In this document: positions 8,020 through 14,832 of the stretch, piece after piece
Numbering within the stretch: position 1 is the first letter of the stretch
Layout: the number at the start of each line of letters is the position of its first letter
Notes under the pieces: generated by a model
What the model was told of the DNA's origin: nothing
Databases searched by the model: none
Seen by the model: only the letters and a program-made list of their open reading frames with translations
Source of the DNA: Nocardia fluminea
Lineage (GTDB): Bacteria > Actinomycetota > Actinomycetes > Mycobacteriales > Mycobacteriaceae
DNA length: 64,000 nucleotides
Direction: 5' to 3'
Assembly: GCF_002846365.1 (NCBI RefSeq)
Contig: NZ_PJMW01000002.1
Location: forward strand, 1,612,001 to 1,676,000
Position numbers and translations under genes: made by a program

Positions 8020-8052
8020 TGTGGCTGAAGGCGCACCCGTCTTTCAGCCACA
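8020..8052 (+). promoter_or_regulatory. Riboswitch expression-platform hairpin
   Basis: TGTGGCTGAA (8020-8029) pairs perfectly with TTCAGCCACA (8043-8052), between the aptamer and the ribosome site GGGAG (8069-8073). It may be a conditional terminator or part of a translation switch; the sequence alone does not decide. Confidence 0.5.
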
Positions 8053-8081
8053 GGCCGGAGTATTACCTGGGAGCTGACTTC

Positions 8082-8789
8082 ATGATCGCCACGATCCTGC
8101 TGAGCTTCGGCGTGCTCTTCCTCGCCGAACTCGGCGACAAATCGCAACTCATGGCGCTGACCTTCTCGCTGCGCTACCGCTGGTGGGTGGTGCTGGCAGG
8201 CATCAGCGTCGCCAGTGTGGCCGTGAACCTCATCGCCGCGGGTGTCGGGCACTTCCTCGGCACCGCCCTCCCCGCGAACGCCATCGCCGTCGTCACCGCG
8301 CTCACCCTGCTGGCGGTCGGCCTCTGGACGCTGCGCGACGCGCTGAGCGGCGACGACGACGCCGAGGAAGCTCCCGCGCCGCCGAGCGCCCGCAACGCCT
8401 TCCTGGTGGTCATCTCCGCCTTCACCCTCGCCGAACTCGGCGACCGCACCATGTTCGCCGCCGCCGCGCTCGCCTCCAGCAACAACTGGCTCGCGGTCTG
8501 GATCGGCTCGGTCGCCGGCATGATCGCGGCGGGCGGCCTGGCGATCCTGGTCGGCAAGCTCGCGGGCAAGCACCTGCCCGAACGCGGCATCGCCATCGCG
8601 TCGGGCCTGCTGTTCCTGTTCTTCGCGGGTAAGACCGTCCTCGACGCGTTCGTGCCCGCACTGGGCGGTTGGGGTTCGGCGGGGGTCGCCCTGATCGCGC
8701 CCGCGGTGCTCGCCCTCGGCGTCCTGGTGTGGTGCAAGCGCGGGCGGTCCGCGGCGCGGGCGAACGAGCTCGCTGATATCCAGCGCTGA
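8082..8789 (+). CDS. TMEM165/GDT1 family cation (probably Mn2+) transporter
   Basis: A 235-residue membrane protein with about six or seven spans. It carries the duplicated GDT1 signature: FLAELGDKSQLMA near residue 12 and TLAELGDRTMFAAA in the second half. The acidic E-x-G-D-(K/R) motifs line the ion path in this family, which exports Mn2+ or Ca2+ in exchange for protons. The family includes the bacterial Mn exporter MneA. The two halves are joined by an acidic loop (GDDDAEEAPAP). The ATG at 8082 is chosen because it follows GGGAG and the riboswitch leader. Mn-responsive expression is strongly suggested. Confidence 0.88.
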   Translation: MIATILLSFGVLFLAELGDKSQLMALTFSLRYRWWVVLAGISVASVAVNLIAAGVGHFLGTALPANAIAVVTALTLLAVGLWTLRDALSGDDDAEEAPAPPSARNAFLVVISAFTLAELGDRTMFAAAALASSNNWLAVWIGSVAGMIAAGGLAILVGKLAGKHLPERGIAIASGLLFLFFAGKTVLDAFVPALGGWGSAGVALIAPAVLALGVLVWCKRGRSAARANELADIQR

Positions 8790-8804
8790 GTCCCCGAGAA
8801 GGGG

Positions 8805-9443
8805 CTAGGCGAAGGCGTTGCCGTAGAGGGCGCCGGACCGGCGGGCCAGGGCGATCAGCTGATCCCTGATGCCGCGCAGGCTTTCCGGGTCGTCGGCGGC
8901 GATGCGGCCGGTGACCATGGCGCCGATGGCGGCGGCCAGGGTCGCGCACGCGAAGCGCTGGTCCTCGGATTCGGCGCCGAGCATGGTGGAGACCACCTCG
9001 ACGAAACGATGCTGCAGGGCCATCCGCGCCTCGATGGCCGACGGGCCCACCGCATAGACCTCCACGAGGAACAGACGCGCCGAGGCCGGGTCGTCGATCA
9101 TGTGGTCGAAGTAGGCGGTGAGAATGCGGTCCATCCTGGTGAGCGCGTCGGTGTCGGCACTGTCGGCGATCACCGTCTGGAGCTTCTCGGCCAGCGCGCT
9201 CGACACCCGATCGAAGGCCGCGTTGAAGCAGTCCTCCTTCGAGCGGAAGAGCTCATAGAACGTTTCCCGGGAAACTCCGGCGCGCTTGAGCACGGCCGCT
9301 ACCGGGGTGCCCACATAGCCGCCCACGGTCATCGCCTCCCCCATCGCGACGAGGATGCGCTCGCGCTGGGAGGCGATCACCTCCTCGCGGGACAGGTGGT
9401 GGCGGCCACGCGGAAGTTGTTGCCGCAGGGTCGAATCGCTCAT
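8805..9443 (-). CDS. TetR/AcrR-family regulator
   Basis: A 212-residue repressor-type protein. The N-terminal helix-turn-helix (EEVIASQRERILVAMGEAMT...VAAVLKRAGVSRETFYELFRSKEDCFNAAFD) is a canonical TetR DNA-binding domain, and the rest is the helical ligand/dimer domain. Its ATG overlaps the TGA of the SDR gene (ATGA), so the two form an operon. The likely target is the palindrome at 10338-10353 in their shared promoter (autoregulation inferred). The ligand is unknown; given the SDR partner it may be a lipid or a ketone/alcohol. Confidence 0.88.
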   Translation of the reverse strand: MSDSTLRQQLPRGRHHLSREEVIASQRERILVAMGEAMTVGGYVGTPVAAVLKRAGVSRETFYELFRSKEDCFNAAFDRVSSALAEKLQTVIADSADTDALTRMDRILTAYFDHMIDDPASARLFLVEVYAVGPSAIEARMALQHRFVEVVSTMLGAESEDQRFACATLAAAIGAMVTGRIAADDPESLRGIRDQLIALARRSGALYGNAFA

Positions 9444-10318
9444 GGTTGCCGTTCCATTCTGCGGGGCCGGGCCGGCTGTTCGGTGGTGAAGGGGACGTCC
9501 TCGGTGCGGGCGATATCGATGGCGCGGGCCAGGCGATCGCCCTGCACCCGCTGCACGACCAGTTGGGCCAGCAGCCGGAACGGCCGGACCAACGCTACCC
9601 ACCAGGGTGAGACCACGGTCTTGCGTCGCCGGGCGATGGCGCGTTCCAGCGCTTCGACCGCCGGTCCGACGGGCGAGTTCCCGGTGAGGCTGGTCTCCCC
9701 CAGCACGGTGTGCGCGGCCGCGGTACCGAATCCACGCACCGTCATGTCGGTGTCGATTCCGGCGAAATAGCTCACCCCCACCTTGGCCCCGGTCGACCGC
9801 AGTTCGGCCCGCAGGGTGGCGCCGAGCGAGGCGACCGCCGCCGCCGAGGCGCTGTAGGCCCCGCCGAGCGGCAACTGCACGGCAGTGGAGATCGACGACA
9901 TCATCAGCACATACCCACCCGGATGCGAAAGATGCGCACCCGCCGCCGACACCGTGTAGGCGACCCCGAGCACGTTCACCGCGAGGGTTTCCTCCAGCAC
10001 CGACGGATCCCCGCCGATCATCGCCATCTGCTTGGCGACTCCGGCGTTGGCCACCAGCACATCGAGCCCGCCGAGTTCGGCGACCAGCACCTCGACGACC
10101 CGCTCGACCTGCCCCCGATCGGCCACATCGCAATACCGCCACGGCACACCGCCGCATTCCGCGGCCACCTCGGCCAGCAGTTCCGGCTCCAGCCCGAGCA
10201 GGGCGACGTGGGCCCCGTGCGCGGCCAGCCTGCGAGCGAGCGCGGCACCGATCCCACGAGCGGCCCCGGTGATCAGGACCTTGCGTCCGGCCACGGAAGG
10301 ACCGGCGAACGATCTCAT
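9440..10318 (-). CDS. SDR-family protein lacking the catalytic lysine
   Basis: A 292-residue short-chain dehydrogenase/reductase-like protein. The Rossmann motif is intact (TGAARGIG, residues 17-24), as are NAG (91-93), the helix-4 Asn (TLAVNVLG), a candidate active-site Ser142 (MMSSIS) and Tyr155. But the YxxxK motif reads YSASA, with Ala159 where the catalytic Lys should be; the codon is GCG. The enzyme may be inactive, use an altered mechanism, or act as a binding protein. The C-terminal extension ends in a Pro/Arg-rich tail. It is first in an operon with the TetR regulator and starts behind a leaderless -10 box. Confidence 0.85.
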   Translation of the reverse strand: MRSFAGPSVAGRKVLITGAARGIGAALARRLAAHGAHVALLGLEPELLAEVAAECGGVPWRYCDVADRGQVERVVEVLVAELGGLDVLVANAGVAKQMAMIGGDPSVLEETLAVNVLGVAYTVSAAGAHLSHPGGYVLMMSSISTAVQLPLGGAYSASAAAVASLGATLRAELRSTGAKVGVSYFAGIDTDMTVRGFGTAAAHTVLGETSLTGNSPVGPAVEALERAIARRRKTVVSPWWVALVRPFRLLAQLVVQRVQGDRLARAIDIARTEDVPFTTEQPARPRRMERQP

Positions 10319-10324
10319 GACGGC

Positions 10325-10353
10325 ACGCTACCACCGGTAAACACTGGTGTTCA
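10325..10353 (-). promoter_or_regulatory. Promoter and TetR-type operator of the SDR/TetR operon
   Basis: On the minus strand TAGCGT (plus 10325-10330) lies at -12 to -7 of the SDR ATG, so the transcript is probably leaderless. TAAACACTGGTGTTCA (10338-10353) is a near-perfect palindrome (core AACAC-TG-GTGTT) sitting in the -35/-10 spacer. This is a natural site for repression by the co-transcribed TetR protein. Confidence 0.6.
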
Positions 10354-10452
10354 CGACGATTTCCCACGCACTCCGGATGCGTGTTCCAGACCACACCCGC
10401 TGCACGCTAGGGTGCCACTATTGGCAAGCGGCACAATAAGCCGCGCGCCAAA

Positions 10453-10544
10453 GTTCTCGGCGCGCCTCCGCCGATGGACCGACCGAAGGGTGCGACGAAG
10501 GAGTACCCGTAGGGAGGGAAGAGGCGGAGTCAAGCGCCGAGAAC
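10453..10544 (+). repeat. Dispersed hairpin-armed repeat, copy 1
   Basis: The core at 10481-10522 (42 nt, centred on TGCGACGAAGGAGTACCCGT) is identical to the core of the copy at 20127-20168 and close to a third copy near 43.6 kb. Here it is flanked by arms unlike those of the other copies: GTTCTCGGCGC (10453-10463) pairs perfectly with 10534-10544, and GCCTCCGCC (10464-10472) pairs with 10523-10531 with one mismatch. The copy lies 39 nt upstream of an SDR gene. Confidence 0.8.
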
Positions 10545-10582
10545 CGCGGCACCAGCCGCCAGAAGATACAGGAGGATTTGTC

Positions 10583-11350
10583 GTGGAGATTTCGGGTTCC
10601 GCCGCCATTGTCACCGGAGGCGCGTCCGGCCTCGGTGCCGCCACCGCCCAGCGTCTGGCCGACGCGGGCGCCACTGTGTTCGGGCTCGACGTTCCCGCGT
10701 CGATCGAGCGCGCGGGCGACAACGTGCCCGCCGGCGTCACCTTGATCGCGGCCGACGTGACCAGCGGTGACGAGGTCGCCGCCGCGATCGCCCAGATCAC
10801 CGAGGGCCCGGCGCCGCTGCGCATCGTGGTGAACTGTGCCGGCGTCGGCTGGGCGGGTCGCATCCTGTCCAAGAACGGCCCGCACGACCTCGAGCTGTTC
10901 CGCACCGTCATCACCGTGAACCTGCTCGGCACGTTCAACGTGATGCGCCTGGCCGCCGACGCCATCGCCAAGACCGAACCGGTCGACGAGTACGGCCAGC
11001 GCGGCGTGGTCATCAACACCGCCTCGGTCGCGGCCTTCGAGGGCCAGGTCGGCCAGATCGCCTACTCCGCGTCCAAGGGCGGCGTGCACGGCATGACCGT
11101 CCCCGCCGCGCGCGACCTCGCCCAGTTCGGCATCCGCGTCAACACCATCGCCCCCGGCATCATCGACACCCCGATGCTCGCCGGCGTCACCCCCGAGTAC
11201 CGCGCGGGCCTCGAGGCCGGCGTGCCGTTCCCGTCGCGGCTGGGCCGTCCCGACGAGTACGCCCAGCTGGTGGAGTACATCGCCGCGCACGACTACCTCA
11301 ACGGCGAGACCATCCGCATGGACGGTGCGCTGCGCATGGCCCCGCGCTAG
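10583..11350 (+). CDS. SDR-family dehydrogenase (3-hydroxyacyl-CoA dehydrogenase type II-like)
   Basis: A 255-residue short-chain dehydrogenase with a complete active site: TGGASGLG nucleotide-binding loop, NCAG, a Ser in VINTASVAAFEG, and YSASKGG with catalytic Tyr and Lys. The overall pattern (AADVTSGDEVAAAI; APGIIDTPMLAG; FPSRLGRPDEYAQLVEYI) resembles the HSD17B10/3-hydroxy-2-methylbutyryl-CoA dehydrogenase group that oxidises 3-hydroxyacyl-CoA in beta-oxidation or isoleucine degradation. The exact substrate is not proven. GTG at 10583 is chosen because GGAGGA lies 6 nt upstream. A repeat copy precedes the gene and a hairpin terminator follows. Confidence 0.88.
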   Translation: MEISGSAAIVTGGASGLGAATAQRLADAGATVFGLDVPASIERAGDNVPAGVTLIAADVTSGDEVAAAIAQITEGPAPLRIVVNCAGVGWAGRILSKNGPHDLELFRTVITVNLLGTFNVMRLAADAIAKTEPVDEYGQRGVVINTASVAAFEGQVGQIAYSASKGGVHGMTVPAARDLAQFGIRVNTIAPGIIDTPMLAGVTPEYRAGLEAGVPFPSRLGRPDEYAQLVEYIAAHDYLNGETIRMDGALRMAPR

Positions 11351-11365
11351 TCGTCCGGCACCCGC

Positions 11366-11397
11366 ACGGCGCTCTGCCCACCCGGGCAGGGCGCCGT
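11366..11397 (+). terminator. Terminator between convergent genes
   Basis: ACGGCGC-T-CTGCCC (11366-11379) pairs with GGGCAG-G-GCGCCGT (11384-11397) around an ACCC loop, with one mismatch. It lies between the convergent SDR and methyltransferase genes and may serve both. Confidence 0.65.
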
Positions 11398-11404
11398 CGG
11401 CGTC

Positions 11405-12226
11405 TCAGGAGGGTGCGGTGCCGATGCCGAACAGGGCGGTGGTGCGCAGCGGGGTGTTCGGGCGGTAGGTGACGGTGAGGTGCTCGATCGCCGCAGTGCT
11501 GCGGCGCTGCCATTCCTCCTCGCCCACTTCGTCTCTCACGACGGCCAGGGGTGCGCTGCTGCGGGTCGTGGATTCCCACAGGGCGGTCGCGTCCGGGTAG
11601 CAGACCTCGACGGTGTGCTGCTCGATGCGCACGTCGAGAAAGCCCGCCGCGCGCATCTCGGCGTCGAACACCCGCGGGTTCTCCAGGCTGCGCGCATCCG
11701 GTTGCGGGAGTGTGGCTGTCGGGTCCGCCGCGGTCAGTGCGCCGAACAACGCTCGCATGAGCGAGGATTCGGCCGCGGGTGCCCAGGCGGCGACCACCGC
11801 GGTGGCTCCCGGGCGCAGGACGCGGCACAGCTCGGCGAAGCCCTCGGGCCGGTCGGGAAAGAACATCAGGCCGAACAGGGAGAAGCCCGCGTCGAATCGG
11901 TTGTCCTCGTAGGGCAGGGCCTGTCCGTCACCTACCTGCGCGGTGATCGTGGGGTGCTCGGCGGCAGCCGCGACCAGCTGGTCGATCATCGACTGCGAGA
12001 GATCGATAGCTTGCACGCGGGCGCCGAGTTCGGCGGCGGCGATGCTCAGCAACCCGGTACCCGCCGCCACGTCGACGATCTCCGACTCCGAGCTGATGGT
12101 GACGTATTCGAGTGCGTGTGCGGCGAAGGGGGCGAGCACGGTCGCACCGGTCTCGGCATATCCCTCGGCGACGAGGTCCCACGGGCGAACAACGGAGGAC
12201 AACTGTTCTGACATAACAACATTCAT
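11405..12226 (-). CDS. Class I SAM-dependent methyltransferase
   Basis: A 273-residue methyltransferase of the Methyltransf_11/25 type. Motif I is EIVDVAAGTGLLSIAAAELGA, with the SAM-binding glycines. The acidic residue after beta-2 is in VQAIDLSQSMIDQL, and motif II/III is RFDAGFSLFGLMFF...LRPGATAVVAAW. The substrate is not predictable; small-molecule C- or O-methylation is usual. The ATG overlaps the stop of the upstream GNAT gene (ATGA), so the two are an operon; an alternative ATG lies 12 nt further in. Confidence 0.85.
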   Translation of the reverse strand: MNVVMSEQLSSVVRPWDLVAEGYAETGATVLAPFAAHALEYVTISSESEIVDVAAGTGLLSIAAAELGARVQAIDLSQSMIDQLVAAAAEHPTITAQVGDGQALPYEDNRFDAGFSLFGLMFFPDRPEGFAELCRVLRPGATAVVAAWAPAAESSLMRALFGALTAADPTATLPQPDARSLENPRVFDAEMRAAGFLDVRIEQHTVEVCYPDATALWESTTRSSAPLAVVRDEVGEEEWQRRSTAAIEHLTVTYRPNTPLRTTALFGIGTAPS

Positions 12227-12672
12227 ACCGGGCGGCTGAAGGTGATCAGGGCGCGGCCGGGACCGTTGTAGTCGGGAACGGGACCGGCCACGGTGAAACC
12301 GAGGCTGCGATGGAAGTCGATCGAGGTGTAGTTCGCCGGGGAGGTGATCGCGGTGACGGTGGTGCGGTTGTCGGAGCGGGCGATGGTGAAGAACGCTTCG
12401 TAGAGGGATCTACCCAGACCGGCTTTGCGCGCGTCCGGGCGGACCGCGACGAAGTGGATGTAGGCGCTACGAGGGTCGGAAGGCGACCCGAAACCCACCA
12501 GGAAACCGGAGATCCCGTTGTCGTCGGAGGCGATCAGGCTGGTGCGATGGAAGTGGTCGAGGAACATGCGCGGCAGGTTGTGCACGGCTGCTCTGCCCCA
12601 CCAGTTGTCGACCACGCCGATGATGCTGTCGTAGTCGTCGGGTCTCGCGCGACGAATTTCGTGCCCCACCAT
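12223..12672 (-). CDS. GNAT-family N-acetyltransferase
   Basis: A 149-residue GCN5-related acetyltransferase. The acetyl-CoA-binding motif A is seen in FVAVRPDARKAGLGRSLYEAFF (R/Q-x-x-G-x-G/A loop), followed by motif B (TSIDFHRSLGFTVAG). Acceptor unknown. The ATG at 12672 is preferred over GTG at 12675 because CACCAT ends 6 nt before it, although the two differ by one residue. The gene is translationally coupled to the downstream methyltransferase. Confidence 0.85.
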   Translation of the reverse strand: MVGHEIRRARPDDYDSIIGVVDNWWGRAAVHNLPRMFLDHFHRTSLIASDDNGISGFLVGFGSPSDPRSAYIHFVAVRPDARKAGLGRSLYEAFFTIARSDNRTTVTAITSPANYTSIDFHRSLGFTVAGPVPDYNGPGRALITFSRPV

Positions 12673-12728
12673 CACTCCATGGTGACCCCGATGTGACCGG
12701 TCAGCACCGTAATTGCGGGTGAACTGTT

Positions 12729-12766
12729 CCGCCTCCCCGCGACTTCTGCCGGTCGCAGGGAGGCGG
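12729..12766 (-). terminator. Long hairpin downstream of htpG
   Basis: CCGCCTCCC (12729-12737) pairs with GGGAGGCGG (12758-12766), and an inner CGAC/GTCG pair extends the stem with a symmetric internal loop. It lies about 90 nt past the htpG stop, a probable terminator for that gene or for the nuclease-htpG unit. Confidence 0.55.
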
Positions 12767-12857
12767 AGGGTCAGTTGCCGGGCCGCCGGTCGAGATGTGG
12801 TGGCGTGCTGGGCGTACCCGGTGAGTTACCCATGTTCTCCCGAGATCAGTCGTTTTA

Positions 12858-14819
12858 TCAGACCGTGCGAGTCAGGCGTTCGGTCAGCAGCTGGGCGAAG
12901 CGGGCGGGGTCCTTGAGTTCGCCGCCCTCGGCGAGAACCGCGGTGCCGTACAGGAGCTCGGCGGTTTCGGCGAGTTCGGGGACCTTGCCTTCGTCCGCGT
13001 CGGACTTGCGGGCGTCGTAGGCGTCGCGCAAGCCCGTCACCAAGGGGTGGGTCGGGTTGAGCTCGAGGATGCGCTTGGACTCCGGCAGTGCCTGGCCCGA
13101 CGCCCGGTACATGCGCTCGAGCATCGGGGTGAAGTCGTAGACATCGCCGACCAGGCAGGCGGGCGAGGTGGTGAGACGGTTGGTGAGACGGACTTCCTTG
13201 GCGACGTCGGTCAGCGTGGAGCCGAGCCAGGTGAGCAGGTCACCGAAGTCCTTGTCCTGCTGTTCGCGCAGGGCTTCGGTTTCCTTCTTCTCGTCCTCGG
13301 TTTCCAGGTCGACCTCGCCCTTGGCGATGGACTGGAAGGTCTTGCCCTGGAATTCCGGCACCGAGCCGACCCACATCTCGTCGACCGGATCGGTGAGGAT
13401 CAGCACCTCGCGGCCCTTGGCGGTGAAGGCCTCCAGGTGCGGCGAATTCTCCACCTGCGCACGGCTTTCGCCGGTCATGTAGTAGATCGAGTCCTGGCCG
13501 TCCTTCATCCGCTCCACGTACTGCGCGAGCGTGGTGAGCTCGGATTCGGAGGCGGTGGAGGCGAAAGACGAGACGGTGAGCAGGGTTTCGCGGTTGTCGG
13601 TGTCGGAGAGCAAGCCCTCCTTGAGGACCCGGCCGAACTGCGCCCAGAACGTCTGGTACTTGGTCTGGTCCTCGGCGCCCTGCATGTCCTTGACCGTGGA
13701 CAGCACCTTCTTCACCAGGCGCTTGCGGATCATCTGGATCTGGCGGTCCTGCTGCAGGATCTCGCGCGAGACATTGAGCGAAAGGTCCTGGGCGTCGACG
13801 ACTCCCTTGACGAAGCGCAGGTACTCCGGCATCAGCTCTTCGCAGTTGTCCATGATGAACACCCGACGCACGTAGAGCTGCACACCGCGCTTGTGCTCGC
13901 GGGTGAACAGGTCGAACGGCGCGATCGACGGAACGAACAGCAGCGCCTGGTATTCGAAGGTGCCTTCGGCCTTCATGGGGATGATCTCGAGCGGCTCGTC
14001 CCAGGCATGGCTGACGTGGTGGTAGAACTCCTTGTACTCCTCGTCGCTCACCTCGCTGCGCGGCCGCGTCCACAACGCCTTCTGCGAGTTGAGAACCTGG
14101 TCTTCGACGACGGTCTTCTCGACCTTGTCCTCGCCCTCGCCCTCGGTCACCGTGCGCTCGACCTGCATGCGGATCGGCCAGGCGATGAAGTCGGAGTACT
14201 TGCGGACGATCTCGCGAAGCTTCCATTCCAGCGTGTAGTCGAAGAGGTGGTCGTCTTCGTCGGCCGGCTTGAGCTCGAGGGTCACCGAGGTGCCCTGCGG
14301 TGCGTCGGCGACGGTGTCGATCTCATAGGTCGAGCTGCCCGCGGCGGCGCTCCAGCGCGTGCCCTCGGTCTCCCCCGCCTTGCGGGTGGTGAGGACGACG
14401 CGGTCGGCGACCATGAAGGTGGAGTAGAAGCCGATGCCGAACTGGCCGATCAGCTCCTCGGCGGCGGCATCGGACTTGGCCTCGGTCAGTTTGCGGCGCA
14501 GGTCGGCGGTGCCGGATTTGGCGAGGGTGCCGATCAGGTCGATCACTTCGGCGCGGGACATGCCGATGCCGTTGTCGCGGACGGTCAGGACACGCTCGTC
14601 CTGGTCGACCTCCAGCTCGATGTGCAGGTCTGACGTGTCGGCGGCCAGGTCTTTGTCCTGGTAGGCGGCAAGTTTGAGCTTGTCCAGTGCGTCGGAAGCG
14701 TTCGAGATCAGCTCCCGCAGGAAGGTGTCTTTGTTGGAGTAGACCGAGTGGATCATCAGCTCGAGGAGCTGGTGGGTCTCGGCCTGGAACTCGAGGGTTT
14801 CGACGTGCTGCTCAGTCAC
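12858..14819 (-). CDS. htpG: Molecular chaperone HtpG (Hsp90)
   Basis: A 653-residue bacterial Hsp90, an ATP-driven cytosolic dimeric chaperone for stress-damaged or metastable clients. The N-terminal GHKL ATPase domain shows IHSVYSNKDTFLRELISNASDALDKL (ATP-site Glu and Asn), DNGIGMSRAEV and IGQFGIGFYSTFMVAD. The middle domain has LYVRRVFIMDNCEELMPEYLRFVKGVVD and LNVSREILQQ with the catalytic Arg. The C-terminal dimer domain ends near RLTRTV. There is no C-terminal MEEVD, as expected for a bacterial form. The gene begins 13 nt after a nuclease gene on the same strand and is probably co-transcribed; no CIRCE or HAIR element was noticed upstream. Confidence 0.97.
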   Translation of the reverse strand: MTEQHVETLEFQAETHQLLELMIHSVYSNKDTFLRELISNASDALDKLKLAAYQDKDLAADTSDLHIELEVDQDERVLTVRDNGIGMSRAEVIDLIGTLAKSGTADLRRKLTEAKSDAAAEELIGQFGIGFYSTFMVADRVVLTTRKAGETEGTRWSAAAGSSTYEIDTVADAPQGTSVTLELKPADEDDHLFDYTLEWKLREIVRKYSDFIAWPIRMQVERTVTEGEGEDKVEKTVVEDQVLNSQKALWTRPRSEVSDEEYKEFYHHVSHAWDEPLEIIPMKAEGTFEYQALLFVPSIAPFDLFTREHKRGVQLYVRRVFIMDNCEELMPEYLRFVKGVVDAQDLSLNVSREILQQDRQIQMIRKRLVKKVLSTVKDMQGAEDQTKYQTFWAQFGRVLKEGLLSDTDNRETLLTVSSFASTASESELTTLAQYVERMKDGQDSIYYMTGESRAQVENSPHLEAFTAKGREVLILTDPVDEMWVGSVPEFQGKTFQSIAKGEVDLETEDEKKETEALREQQDKDFGDLLTWLGSTLTDVAKEVRLTNRLTTSPACLVGDVYDFTPMLERMYRASGQALPESKRILELNPTHPLVTGLRDAYDARKSDADEGKVPELAETAELLYGTAVLAEGGELKDPARFAQLLTERLTRTV

Positions 14820-14832
14820 GCCCCCGATGGTA

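Noticed and set aside
8792..8804. CCCC-GAGAA-GGGG hairpin between GDT1 and tetR as terminator
   Set aside because: The stem is only four base pairs; too weak to list as a feature.
9710..11350. Long frame joining antisense of the first SDR to the second SDR
   Set aside because: The N-terminal part is antisense and reads through the repeat; GGAGGA and the Rossmann start support GTG at 10583.
13047..14633. 528-codon plus-strand frame opposite htpG
   Set aside because: Antisense shadow of HtpG, rich in Leu/Gly/Arg/His and without a family signature.
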